DNA of 64,000 nucleotides from Clostridium manihotivorum. GTDB taxonomy: Bacteria > Bacillota > Clostridia > Clostridiales > Clostridiaceae. The number at the start of each line of letters is the position of its first letter. The stretch's first letter is position 1. The notes under the pieces are model-generated. The model was not told the DNA's origin and searched no databases. It saw nothing but the letters and a program-made list of their open reading frames with translations. Positions 9,916 to 19,991 of this stretch are shown piece after piece. The position numbers and the translations under genes are program-made. The DNA lies in NCBI RefSeq assembly GCF_004015185.1, contig NZ_CP025746.1, forward strand, positions 4,109,776 to 4,173,775, given 5' to 3'.

Positions 9916-11768
9916 GGTTCTTTCCAAAGTTAGTTGAAAACTTTGTCATATTGTGTCATAATTATTTTTACTAACAAATGATAACGAGGCAAATATAGAT
10001 GGATGAACTTATTAAACTACTTGACTCTAATTTACAATATATTAAGCATGAATTAGTTGATGATACTATATATATTGAGGTATCATCTAATCGAAAAAGT
10101 GTAAGTTGCCCCTACTGTGGAGAAAAATCTGATAAAGCTCATTCATGGTATAAAAAGAGCTTTCAAGACCTGCCTATGCAAAATAAGAAAGTAGTTATTA
10201 TCTTAAATAATAGAAAGATGTTTTGTAATAACCAAAGCTGTTCTAAAAAGACTTTTGCAGAAACTTTTGAATTTTTAGCTCCTAATGCTAAAAAAAGTTC
10301 TAGATTAGAAAATGAGATAATTAATATATCTGTTAATGTTAGCTCATTAGCAGCGGAAAGGATTATAAGAAATAGGATTGCAAATATAGGTAAAAGTACC
10401 ATTTGCAATCTCTTAAAAAAAAGAAACTCATATAATAGATAAGAGCTCTGTAACTAAAGTTTGTATAGATGATTTTGCAATGAAAAAACGTAGCACTTAT
10501 GGAACAGTTATGATTGATATTGAAACAAAACATATTGTAGACATATTAGATTCTAGAGAATTAGATAATGTTGTTGAATGGTTAAAAACATATCCTAACT
10601 TGGAAGTGATTTCACGAGATGGGGCCCAGACATATGCAACTGCTATAAAGAAAGCTCATCCAAAATCAATTCAAATCAGTGATAGATTTCATATATTGAA
10701 GAATTTAACAGACTACTGCAAAAAATATCTAACTAAGATACTGAGTTTTAATGTAAAGTTGGAAAAACAAACAAGCAGAAATCTTAAGCAGGAAACAGCT
10801 TACGGTAATACGAGAAAGCTTAATAGAATAAATCAAGCAAATATTCTATATGATAAGGGTAAATCTCCTAAAGAAATAGGATTAGAATTAAAGATGGACA
10901 TACGTACTGTTAAGAAATATCTTTCTCTGGACAAGTCTGAGTTAATTCTTAAGGAAAATGATTCTCCAAATTTAAATCATAAAGAAAATGTTACTAAGAA
11001 AGAGAAAAACTTAAATCAAGTTCGTAAATTGCATAAGCAAGGTTACGGAATAAGAGAAATTTCAAGAGAAACAGGAATATCAAGACAAACCGTTAGAAGA
11101 TACCTTGATAGTAATGATTGCGCAGTTCACGGCACATTTGGAATTTCTAAAAAATCTCCTTTGTCACAATTTCATAGCATAATTGATGATTTACTTACAA
11201 AAGGATATACATTTAGAATAATTGAAGAACATTTACGTTTAAACGGTTATACAGGCTCCGCTTCAGCAATAAGAATGTATTCTACAAGAAAAAGAAGACT
11301 AATAAAGCAAGTTATAGATTGTAATTATCTGAAGTATGAATTGATTGATCGTAAATATCTTATAAAATTACTATATAAGCCACTAGATAAAGTCAAGGCT
11401 ATTTCAATTGAACAATTAGAAGTAATATGTAAAGAATATCCTATTTTGTCTAAAATATATTTATTGGTAGATTCATTCAAGAAGATTTTATTTAGCAAGA
11501 AACCAACCGCTTTAGACACTTGGCTTGAAGATGCTAAGAAGTTAAATATATCTGAAATCAACAGTTTTATTAAAGGATTAACTAAAGATATAGCTGCAGT
11601 CAAAAATGCTATCATGTATAAATATAGTAATGGATTAGCAGAAGGCAGTGTAAATAAGATAAAGGTAATAAAGAGAATAATGTATGGAAGGTGTACTTTT
11701 GAGACCCTACGTAAAAAGGTTCTTTCCTACGAAAGACTTCGTACTTTCAACTAACTTTGGAAAGAACC
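9916..11768 (+). mobile_element. ISL3-family element nested in the IS21 right end
   Basis: The 1853-base element begins GGTTCTTTCCAAAGTTAGTT at 9916 and ends in its perfect reverse complement at 11768, with the inverted repeat extending to about 24 bases (…TTTCAACTAACTTTGG side at 11745 on). The 8-base sequence CAAAAGTA flanks it on both sides (9908-9915 and 11769-11776), the duplication length known for ISL3. It lies only about 20 bases from the IS21 right tip. Confidence 0.95.
9999..11754 (+). pseudogene. ISL3-family transposase, split in two by one base in an A8 run
   Basis: The N-terminal part (9999-10442) has the ISL3 zinc-binding motif CPYCG...CNNQSCSKKTF. The C-terminal part (10480-11754) has the catalytic domain: Asp in VCIDDFAMKKR just before the second ATG, Asp in VISRDGAQTYATAI, and Glu in YSNGLAEGSVNKIKVIKR. 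Two helix-turn-helix inserts lie between (KSPKEIGLELKMDIRTVKKY and YGIREISRETGISRQTVRRY). The parts are in different frames. Removing one A from the run at 10415-10422 joins them into one protein of about 585 residues. It may be dead, or made at low level by slippage on the A run. Confidence 0.85.
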
Positions 11769-11790
11769 CAAAAGTACTTGACAATCTACA

Positions 11791-14700
11791 CCCATGTTAA
11801 GGTTAATCAGAAACGTCTTTTTAATGCTCTTAGATGGTCATTATTTAAATACATCCCATGTTAAGGTTAATCTAGTCTTACCTTGACCATAAAGACCAAC
11901 AACAAGAATTTAAATACATCCCATGTTAAGGTTAATCAAGGCTTTAAGGATAGATTTTTCTTTGTAACAAAATTTAAATACATCCCATGTTAAGGTTAAT
12001 CAAAAGGAAGTATTTTCTATAGAAGGAGCGGTCAATAATTTAAATACATCCCATGTTAAGGTTAATCAAGAAAATGGCTTCTAAGGCAGTAATACCAATG
12101 GTTATTTAAATACATCCCATGTTAAGGTTAATCTTGTATGCTCTCTTATTAGCTCCAGCCAATGTAAATTTAAATACATCCCATGTTAAGGTTAATCCTA
12201 TTAAACCTTGCTTATATTCACTTCTAAGGGTTATTTAAATACATCCCATGTTAAGGTTAATCAAAATGAAGTGTGTTTCAAGAGTTCTGTATTTTGAATT
12301 TAAATACATCCCATGTTAAGGTTAATCAAGAGGAATAGAAGTATATCCTTATATAGAGCCATAATTTAAATACATCCCATGTTAAGGTTAATCTTTTGCA
12401 AGCCTAATAATGTAGTATTGGCTTTTAGATTTAAATACATCCCATGTTAAGGTTAATCTAATACCACCTTTTGCATACCATTCTACTCCAAGGATTTAAA
12501 TACATCCCATGTTAAGGTTAATCCCATGCTAGAACTTAAAAATAATATGTTTAACGCATTTAAATACATCCCATGTTAAGGTTAATCAGTGTAGATCAAA
12601 AAGAAGTACACTTCGTTACATAATTTAAATACATCCCATGTTAAGGTTAATCTTATAAAATTAATTATAAAGCTAAAATGACAGCGATTTAAATACATCC
12701 CATGTTAAGGTTAATCGTCTAGAAAATGGCAAGTTACAATAAATAATCCTGTATTTAAATACATCCCATGTTAAGGTTAATCGAAATAGTCAAAATTATC
12801 ATAGCACTTTTGCTATGATTTAAATACATCCCATGTTAAGGTTAATCACTCAAGATAATCATCATGAACATTTACTATATTTATTTAAATACATCCCATG
12901 TTAAGGTTAATCATATTGGACATGAATGGTTCTGAACCGATTCTAAAATTTAAATACATCCCATGTTAAGGTTAATCCTAAAGCTACAAAAAAGCGACAA
13001 GCCAAAACCATATTTAAATACATCCCATGTTAAGGTTAATCCAGATTGTGGCTAGTAGTCAGGTGTTTGGTAGAGTATTTAAATACATCCCATGTTAAGG
13101 TTAATCTTTATATGATGCTATAAAAGGGGGTGCTAGTAACATTTAAATACATCCCATGTTAAGGTTAATCAGTGTGCTAAAGAATAATTTAGATGGATTA
13201 ACAACATTTAAATACATCCCATGTTAAGGTTAATCGTTGGATCACGAATACAGTTTTAATTTTAAAAGTTTATTTAAATACATCCCATGTTAAGGTTAAT
13301 CTCTAGGTTCTTTTCTTTTTGAAAGAAGGTGATAAATATTTAAATACATCCCATGTTAAGGTTAATCGCTTACAAGTGTTAGGCAGTATGATCAAGAAGA
13401 TTAATTTAAATACATCCCATGTTAAGGTTAATCCCATACTCTGACATTATTTAGCTGGCCTTATATCCAATTTAAATACATCCCATGTTAAGGTTAATCA
13501 AGAAATTGGCCGAAAGCAGTAAGGGTAATAGTGTATTTAAATACATCCCATGTTAAGGTTAATCAAAGATTAAAATGGGATAAAGAAAAGTTCACTTAAT
13601 TTAAATACATCCCATGTTAAGGTTAATCTAGAAGAACAAATGAGATAACTTTTGGGTTTATAAATTTAAATACATCCCATGTTAAGGTTAATCCCATAAG
13701 CAGAATAAACTTTGTTTTGAACGAGATATTTAAATACATCCCATGTTAAGGTTAATCCTTACAAGTGTTAGGCAGTATGATCAAGAAGATTAATTTAAAT
13801 ACATCCCATGTTAAGGTTAATCAGAATCCTTAAAATCAGAAATATTATCACCAATAATTTAAATACATCCCATGTTAAGGTTAATCAAATAGTCTTACCA
13901 TCTAAAGAAACACTATAAATATTTAAATACATCCCATGTTAAGGTTAATCGCAACACAGACCTATACATAAATCATTTTTAAATAGATTTAAATACATCC
14001 CATGTTAAGGTTAATCATTGTTCCCCAAAAACCGTCGTCAGGTTCCCAAGACATTTAAATACATCCCATGTTAAGGTTAATCATATTATCTCATATTTAT
14101 TATTTTTAAATTCTTCAATTTAAATACATCCCATGTTAAGGTTAATCTTTGATAATTATAAGGGACAAGATGTGATTGTGTTATTTAAATACATCCCATG
14201 TTAAGGTTAATCTTACGAAGAAGATGGTGAAATAACTTCCTATGTTTATTTAAATACATCCCATGTTAAGGTTAATCTTAAAGAGGCTTTTAATAACTTT
14301 TCTAATACTGGATTTAAATACATCCCATGTTAAGGTTAATCTGTCCTACTGGAATATTTCCATTGTATTGCTTGCTTATTTAAATACATCCCATGTTAAG
14401 GTTAATCCTAGTTCTAATACTACGGAGGGTTAATATGTTAATATTTAAATACATCCCATGTTAAGGTTAATCTAAAGCAGCAGGAAAAGAGGATAAATTT
14501 AAGGAGATTTAAATACATCCCATGTTAAGGTTAATCTAGAAGAAAACCCTTTAATAATCTCAGTTATCTTTATTTAAATACATCCCATGTTAAGGTTAAT
14601 CAGGTTTTAGATCAGTGATTGCAATAGCTTGTTTCATTTAAATACATCCCATGTTAAGGTTAATCCGGACAGTTTGAAAATAACTATATAATGTTTCAAG

Positions 14701-15383
14701 TATTTAAATACATCCCATGTTAAGGTTAATCATTGATACGAAATTTTATTGTGTATCAGATTGAAAAATTTAAATACATCCCATGTTAAGGTTAATCCCA
14801 TTAAATATATCCGTTTTTAAATACCATATAAAGATTTAAATACATCCCATGTTAAGGTTAATCTAAGACTCTTTCTATGGTAGAGTATATCACTAGAGAT
14901 TTAAATACATCCCATGTTAAGGTTAATCAAAAACCTTTCCCACTGCTGTAGCAGATGCTTTTTCATTTAAATACATCCCATGTTAAGGTTAATCAGTCCT
15001 TTTCATATTGTTGATAATTCCCCTATAGCATTTAAATACATCCCATGTTAAGGTTAATCTTATTAGGAATTGAAGATGTAAGTAAATTAGCGTAGATTTA
15101 AATACATCCCATGTTAAGGTTAATCTTTGAACTATATTTCAAAAAAGGAGTAATAAAAGATTTAAATACATCCCATGTTAAGGTTAATCTTTTTGAAGTC
15201 CTACCCTGCAAGCTTGTAATTTTATTTAAATACATCCCATGTTAAGGTTAATCTATTGTGTTGACGATAGAATTTACTTCAGATCTAGATTTAAATACAT
15301 CCCATGTTAAGGTTAATCATTAAGTAATACTTCATTGTCTTTAAACTCTTTCAATTTAAATACATCCCATGTTAAGGTTAATC
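11791..15383 (-). CRISPR. Main part of the type I-B CRISPR array (55 full repeats plus half a repeat)
   Basis: After the IS21 element the interrupted repeat is completed at 11795-11808. Then 55 full 30-base repeats follow, the first at 11843-11872 and the last at 15354-15383, with spacers of 34-36 bases. The repeat on the plus strand begins ATTTAAATACATCCC and ends ATGTTAAGGTTAATC, and all copies read here look identical. On the transcribed minus strand it begins GATTAACC and ends ATTTAAAT, the usual clostridial I-B form and 8-base handle. With the distal part the array holds 59 repeats and 58 spacers. The spacers at 13368 and 13758 come from the same target. Confidence 0.97.
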
Positions 15384-15600
15384 CATTGATTTAAAGCCAA
15401 TCTTATTAATGACTACGTTATAAAAGGCTAGTAAATATGCTCTTTTTTAATTATTTTACCAAGTAAATTACCATATTACAAACTATATCGTAATATTACA
15501 TCTAAGTACTGAAAAAATCAAAGGATTACGTAATATTATTATTGAAATCACTTGGTAAATTATACACTAATGGTTTAGGCTTTTTTATAAAAAAATAATG
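15384..15600 (-). promoter_or_regulatory. CRISPR leader region
   Basis: The array stops abruptly at 15383 and AT-rich sequence follows. The repeats here are perfect, while those at the other end are decayed, so new spacers are added on this side and transcription runs leftward. The region contains a perfect 10-base inverted repeat, TTTACCAAGT at 15455-15464 and ACTTGGTAAA at 15550-15559, and the motif CGTAATATTA twice between the arms. I cannot place the promoter with certainty. Confidence 0.7.
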
Positions 15601-15703
15601 CTTACTCAACCTAGTTAATTTTGTATACATACCTAAAAGGCCACATTTCAGTATTATATTAAAATGCAGCCTTCAACAAATACACATAATTATTGCTACT
15701 TAG

Positions 15704-16585
15704 CTAAACTTCCTCAAAAGACGGATTTACAATATTGTCTGGAAAAATTTCTTCTGGTACATATTCAGTTGTTGGAATGCTTTTATCCACTTCCTGAAAG
15801 TCTGCATTATCAAACCAAATCTTACCCTTTTCAGTTAACAATACACCAATGTTGATAACAGCTGCATCTTGGGGGATGTCCATTACACAATAATAATAAT
15901 TCCATTCAGTTGTACCTTTAATGGGCCTATTCTGCATGTTATCCAGCTTTAGTGTAACACCTTGTGCACTGTCTAGCCTCATCCATAGCCCACACCACTG
16001 CTCAACCTCTTCAGTTTTCACAAAACCTGAAAAGCGCATTCTTTTTCCAATAAAATTCTTAGCACTTATTTGCTGCATGATGCTACTGTAGTCCTCATAT
16101 GAAAACTCATCTCCAACTGAGCAAATTGTAGCTGACCTCGACCCCATATGATATATTTTGTTGTCCATTTCAAACTTGTATTTTTCTGGGGCTGTTCCTG
16201 TAAAAATCCAACCTTTTACCTTACTTTGATCACTCATATTAACTCCTCCTACAATCAAATTCTTAATAGCTGTTCTATATCGTCCAGGCGGTAATTGATA
16301 GACACTTTTAAAGGCCCGTGTAAATGCTTCTTGAGATTCAAATCGGTAGGTTAGGGCAATATCCAGTATAGGTATATTGGTATTTAGAAGAAGTGAAGCT
16401 GCCATAGTAAGCCTTCGTTTTCTTACATAATTATATAAAGACGTTCCTACTTCTCTTTGGAATACTCTATGAAAATAGAATTTTGAGAATCCAACAGCTT
16501 TAGCGATATCATCTAAAGTCAGTTCTTCATGTAAATTCATTTCAATATAATCTAATGCAGCCTGTATTTCCTCAATGTGTACCAT
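15704..16585 (-). CDS. AraC-family transcriptional regulator with a C-terminal beta-sandwich-like domain
   Basis: A 293-residue protein. Residues about 5-105 form the two helix-turn-helix AraC domain (ELTLDDIAKAVGFSKFYFHR and IPILDIALTYRFESQEAFTR, then the PPGRYR motif). The remaining 190 residues look like a beta-rich domain (SARSATIC-like turns, GLWMRLD, WFDNADF) found at the C-terminus of some Bacillota AraC proteins; ligand unknown. I start at ATG 16585 because GGGGTGA lies 6 bases before it; the upstream ATG at 16603 has no site. It is a single gene just beyond the CRISPR leader, facing it, with no clear target gene next door. Confidence 0.88.
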   Translation of the reverse strand: MVHIEEIQAALDYIEMNLHEELTLDDIAKAVGFSKFYFHRVFQREVGTSLYNYVRKRRLTMAASLLLNTNIPILDIALTYRFESQEAFTRAFKSVYQLPPGRYRTAIKNLIVGGVNMSDQSKVKGWIFTGTAPEKYKFEMDNKIYHMGSRSATICSVGDEFSYEDYSSIMQQISAKNFIGKRMRFSGFVKTEEVEQWCGLWMRLDSAQGVTLKLDNMQNRPIKGTTEWNYYYCVMDIPQDAAVINIGVLLTEKGKIWFDNADFQEVDKSIPTTEYVPEEIFPDNIVNPSFEEV

Positions 16586-16921
16586 AAATATCACCCCTTG
16601 CAATCATTATATCAATTACGTTGCTTTTAATTTTGATAATTCTTGCCTTCTTTATGAATAGATATATACCATTTATATGCGGTAAAAAAGTCTCTGAAGT
16701 GACCTTATTCAGTAAGTTTTTTGCGCATCTGCCTTTTCTAAAAATATGTTAAGAAATTCTGCAGGCCACATAATTTTTTTACTGTTTACCTTAAATAGCT
16801 ACTCTAAGCCTTTCAAATTTCTAGGTTAAGCTTGCCTAAAATTTAATACTATTCTAGAGAGTAAAAAAATAAGAGCCTATACCCTAGACTCATTTAAATC
16901 CTATTCATTATAATACTTTCC
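16586..16921. other. Intergenic region, nothing recognised
   Basis: About 330 AT-rich bases hold the ribosome-binding site and presumably the promoter of the AraC gene. A run AGTAAAAAAATAAGAGCC near 16861 resembles the sequence downstream of Rpn-family fragments elsewhere in the window. No gene or RNA is evident. Confidence 0.5.
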
Positions 16922-17054
16922 TTAAGCTAAGTATCCCTTGATGAATTCTTCTATTTCAATTATAATTTTATCGTTTTCTTCTAAAAATTGAATTATTGAT
17001 TCCACCGAAGGCTGCTTGTATCTGTGTCCATTTTTTCAATCGTTCTTTATTCAA
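16922..17054 (-). pseudogene. Collapsed partner gene of the MNT protein (HEPN position)
   Basis: A TTG start at 17054 overlaps the MNT stop codon, has GGGAGG 8-9 bases before it, and opens MNKERLKKW. After a few codons the frame is wrong, and another frame carries a plausible C-terminus, KQPSVESIIQFLEENDKIII..., ending GYLA at 16922. The two pieces together give only about 40 residues, so most of the gene is gone. In MNT/HEPN pairs the gene in this place encodes the HEPN protein; that identity is inferred from position, since too little remains to recognise a HEPN motif. Confidence 0.5.
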
Positions 17055-17481
17055 TTCCAAGTACCTCCCTATCTAGTATCCTCCAAAACTCTTCATTTTC
17101 CCTAAAAAGATTATCATAGAACTCTATGGTTTCCTCTAGAATACTATCACTTAATACGATAAACTTACCATTTAGAGCACTAATCTTTACAAGATTATTT
17201 ATATTATCATCATTTATATCTATTAAATCTATATCTCTATCTAATAATTCTTCTAAGTTTTGGGTTAATATTAACTCATCATTAAAAGAAATAGGAGTCT
17301 TAGAGATAATTGCAATGTCTACATCAGATTCTGCTGTAAACTCACCATTTGCTAAGCTTCCAAATATAATAACATTATTTATTCCTTTGTCAGTAAACAA
17401 TGTTTTAAAAGCATCACTATTGATAATATTTAAAATTGATGTTTTATCCTTTGAAGATTCATATCTATTATGATTGAACAT
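17047..17481 (-). CDS. MNT-type nucleotidyltransferase (minimal nucleotidyltransferase, antitoxin-like)
   Basis: A 144-residue protein with the minimal nucleotidyltransferase signature GSLANGEFTAESDVDIAI at residues 41-58: G41-S42 and the metal-binding Asp pair D53 and D55. A third acidic residue may be in DRDIDLIDI. Proteins of this kind pair with HEPN toxins and modify or neutralise them. Here the following frame, which overlaps the stop codon, is a decayed remnant, so the gene is an orphan. ATG 17481 with GGGAGAAC upstream is a good start. No frameshift is seen. Confidence 0.85.
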   Translation of the reverse strand: MFNHNRYESSKDKTSILNIINSDAFKTLFTDKGINNVIIFGSLANGEFTAESDVDIAIISKTPISFNDELILTQNLEELLDRDIDLIDINDDNINNLVKISALNGKFIVLSDSILEETIEFYDNLFRENEEFWRILDREVLGIE

Positions 17482-17508
17482 ATGTGTTCTCCCTTATTAC
17501 AACATTAA

Positions 17509-17615
17509 CTATATGGAACCTTTATAAAAAATTAATTTATAATTGTTATAAAATCCCGACTTATGAGGATTTTGTGGCATATATAAACTAATAGTTGTAG
17601 TTGATTCACTATATA
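17509..17615. repeat. Dispersed hairpin-type repeat, copy 1
   Basis: The stretch with AATTTATAATTGTTATA near 17530 and TTGTGGCATATATAAACTAA near 17571-17590 is repeated in similar form at 51860-51955, and more loosely at 33565-33685 and 51570-51650. In each copy a sequence like AACTATTAATTTATAC faces its inverse across about 50-80 bases. It is a short non-coding repeat; the 67-codon frame across it is not a gene. Confidence 0.5.
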
Positions 17616-17749
17616 TTATAGCCAAAATGAAAATGTTATTCCACTTGATTCTTTGATAAAACTTATCAAGCTCTAGAAGATTTAAGCACTTAATTTCAGT
17701 GTAGTAAATCAAAATAGGCCGGTATTAAGGCATGAAATTTTTAAATTTT

Positions 17750-18073
17750 CTAAAACAGCATTTCATAATATCTCTTAATAGTATTTTCTAGTTCTATTAT
17801 GCTTAAATTTCTTCCAACTCTTACTACTTCTTTACCAGCGACATAAAGAATTAATAATGGAAATGAAAATACATCATTAAGTGCTGCCAGTTCTCTTTTT
17901 TCTTCGCCATTTATATCAATTAGTTTTACTTCTGGATAAGATCTTAATATACTTAAAACCTTATTTTTGATAGCTGTACATGCACCGCAGGTAGTATTAC
18001 TAAAATACAAAATCACCATTTCATTAGTAGTAAGTATATTTTTAATGTCTTCCCCATTGTCCACTTTCACCAT
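17750..18073 (-). CDS. Thioredoxin-family protein
   Basis: A 107-residue single thioredoxin fold with the active site C29-G-A-C32 (YFSNTTCGACTAIK) in place of the classic CGPC, and the cis-proline loop FSFPLLILY. Such proteins reduce or isomerise disulfides in the cytoplasm; there is no signal peptide. ATG 18073 has CAGGAGATGAG before it. No thioredoxin reductase lies next to it, so its reductant is not shown. Neighbouring genes appear unrelated. Confidence 0.87.
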   Translation of the reverse strand: MVKVDNGEDIKNILTTNEMVILYFSNTTCGACTAIKNKVLSILRSYPEVKLIDINGEEKRELAALNDVFSFPLLILYVAGKEVVRVGRNLSIIELENTIKRYYEMLF

Positions 18074-18472
18074 TAGTTCTCATCTCCTGAAAATTATATT
18101 TGCTGTCCTATATGATAGTTATAGCTATACTAGTTCAATTCTTAAGCTCAAAATATAGCTTTAACTGAATCTAATAATCTCTATTTTGATATATTTTACT
18201 GTGAAGTAGAATGTTTATATTAGAATTGCATAAACTTCTTATATATTATTAATATAATTTCTACACCAATAACAATCAAGCTAGAATTAATATATTTATG
18301 TACCTACCAATATATTTTCATGCCTATAGGTTAATCATATAAGGGATCTTAGCAATACTGATATTTATAAGTTTTCTTAATAAAAGTCATGTATAAACAA
18401 AGCTTTTATAAATCCTTTATACATGACTTTCACTATTATATAATTCTTTATGAATTATAAGACAAAGTCCTA
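18074..18472. terminator. Intergenic region with a strong palindromic terminator candidate
   Basis: AAAGTCATGTATAAA at 18383-18397 pairs perfectly with TTTATACATGACTTT at 18416-18430. It lies 40 bases beyond the stop of the DUF4256 gene, which reads leftward, and probably ends its transcript. The rest of this 400-base gap holds only the start region of the thioredoxin-like gene. Confidence 0.6.
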
Positions 18473-19009
18473 TCACACTCTTAAGACACCACGAAATCCT
18501 CTTCCAGCATAGTAAGATTCTGCGCCGTTGTGATAAATAAACACGTTACCATAGCGAAAATCGCCAAATATGGAACCTCCAAGTTTTCTTATCTCAGGAG
18601 GTGTCTTTAACCAGCTAGATGTCTTCATATCAAAATTTCCTATTGATTGCAAATGTCTATATTGATGTTCTGTTAAAAGCTCAATACCCATAGCAGCTGC
18701 CATATCAAGTGCACTGCTTTTAGGTTTATTTTCTTTCCTTGCTTCCAGTGCTTCACCATCATAACATAAACTTCTACGCCCCTTAGGACTTTCTGGCGAG
18801 CAATCATAAAATATGTATTCATCAGTACTCTCATCATATTCAACCACGTCTGGTTCGCCACCTGTTGCTTCCATCTCATCAAGTGAAGAAAGCTTTTTAG
18901 TGTTAGCCTCCAGCTTTGCTTGCACTTTAGCCCATTCAATATCCTTATGACGACTGATGTTTTTCTCAAAACGATTTTTTAATATATTTATTAATTCTTC
19001 ATTTGACAT
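18473..19009 (-). CDS. DUF4256-family protein
   Basis: A 178-residue protein that fits the DUF4256 family: N-terminal MSNEELINILKNRFEKN, then EATGGEPDVVEYDE, FYDCSPESPKGRRSLCYD and the C-terminal GGSIFGDFRYGNVFIYHNGA and GRGFRGVLRV. The function of the family is unknown; it occurs widely in bacteria as a small cytoplasmic protein. I start at ATG 19009 because AAGGAGG lies at 19017-19023; the upstream codons to 19111 have no site and would read through it. It stands alone in its strand context. Confidence 0.88.
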   Translation of the reverse strand: MSNEELINILKNRFEKNISRHKDIEWAKVQAKLEANTKKLSSLDEMEATGGEPDVVEYDESTDEYIFYDCSPESPKGRRSLCYDGEALEARKENKPKSSALDMAAAMGIELLTEHQYRHLQSIGNFDMKTSSWLKTPPEIRKLGGSIFGDFRYGNVFIYHNGAESYYAGRGFRGVLRV

Positions 19010-19991
19010 TTCTGAATCCTCCTTATATAGGTGCACAAATATATATTTTTTAATCCTTCTCTTTGAAACCACTGTAGTTTTGAAAACAGCTTTCATTTTG
19101 AAGTGTTCCACAATACTAATATTGCTTCACTTATTATTTCCTATAAGTTTTTAATTACGAAAAAATTATCTTAAAAGTAATTTATCATATTACTCTCTAT
19201 CCGTAAACAAAGCTTTTTTAAAATTTTCCATTGAGTCTTTAAATTATAGAAACTATTTTATTTTAAGCTGCATTAAAACTCAGAAGATACTTATCAGATT
19301 TCCAATCTTATTCAAGTATAACAAAAGCCACTGCCAGCTATATCATTAACATATTCAGATGCCTATTGGTATGTATTAAATAATTGTTGTTACTACTTTT
19401 GGTATCTATTATGGTACTACTTTATGATATACTTTGTATTTCTAAATTCTTCTTTATAATAAAGCGTGCTTTGTAAGTATATTACGGTTATACCATACAT
19501 ATTTATTATTTCTCATATAAGCTAATTTGAATTTTTACTCTAACCTTTTAAGTATTTTCATCTCCAAATATCCAACCTTTAGGCAGGCCTTTCATTGTTA
19601 TAATTATAAATAAAACTGCCACCCACATTTTTTTAATACATTCCTATATAGTAGTTCAAATTAGTATTGCCCTCCATTAAAGGCCTATTTAAATTCCAAG
19701 TTTTATTATAAAACCTTTTCCATGAATTAGACATATCAAAAACACTTTCTCTGTTGCTTTAGATAACACTATAGTTGATATAAATAATTTTCTATAAAAA
19801 ATAAGTATCGAATTATTGTTCTGATTGCTTAGTATTAGGAATTATTTAATGTAGCAGTCATTCCAAAAGGCTTATAATACTGTACTTATTTTGTTATAAT
19901 GTAAAGACAATTTATGAAGTAAAAATTAATACCTTAGAATAAAAAAACAATGATATTCTCAATAATATAGCTAAATAAGGGAGGGTTACCA
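19010..19991. other. Long AT-rich intergenic region with one copy of a 74-base repeat
   Basis: Nearly 1 kb without a credible gene. Positions 19618-19690 hold the first copy of a direct repeat (starts GCCACCCACATTTTTTT, ends CCTCCATTAAAGG) whose second copy is at 20720-20793. The two copies flank the Uma2 gene. The last 20 bases contain its GGGAGGG ribosome-binding site. No RNA motif was recognised. Confidence 0.6.

Larger units (their letters stand above)
7088..11790 (+). mobile_element. IS21-family element inserted in a CRISPR repeat (itself split by an ISL3 element)
   Basis: The element starts TGTTATTGATTTATACTT at 7088 and ends in the inverse (reverse complement TGTAGATTGTCAAGTACTTT) at 11790. 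The 4-base host sequence CCCA is present on both sides (7084-7087 and 11791-11794), and removing the element plus one copy restores a perfect 30-base CRISPR repeat. Near each end is a pair of TGACCCAC/GTGGGTCA motifs (7111, about 7134; 9879, 9902), the multiple terminal transposase-binding repeats known for IS21. Without the nested ISL3 element and its duplication the IS21 is about 2842 bases, longer than the usual 2.5 kb because of a third gene. Confidence 0.93.

Noticed and set aside
12780..12820. Hairpin CATAGCA/TGCTATG inside one CRISPR spacer as a terminator
   Set aside because: It is part of a normal spacer and has no T run on the transcribed strand; probably just the hairpin of the target DNA.
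11809..15353. Spacers matching the IS elements or toxin genes of this window
   Set aside because: I saw none by eye, but I could not run an alignment; a BLAST of the 58 spacers against the window and phage databases would decide.
17509..17712. 67-codon frame MIYYTEIKCLNLLELDKF...
   Set aside because: It crosses a dispersed non-coding repeat and has no ribosome-binding site.
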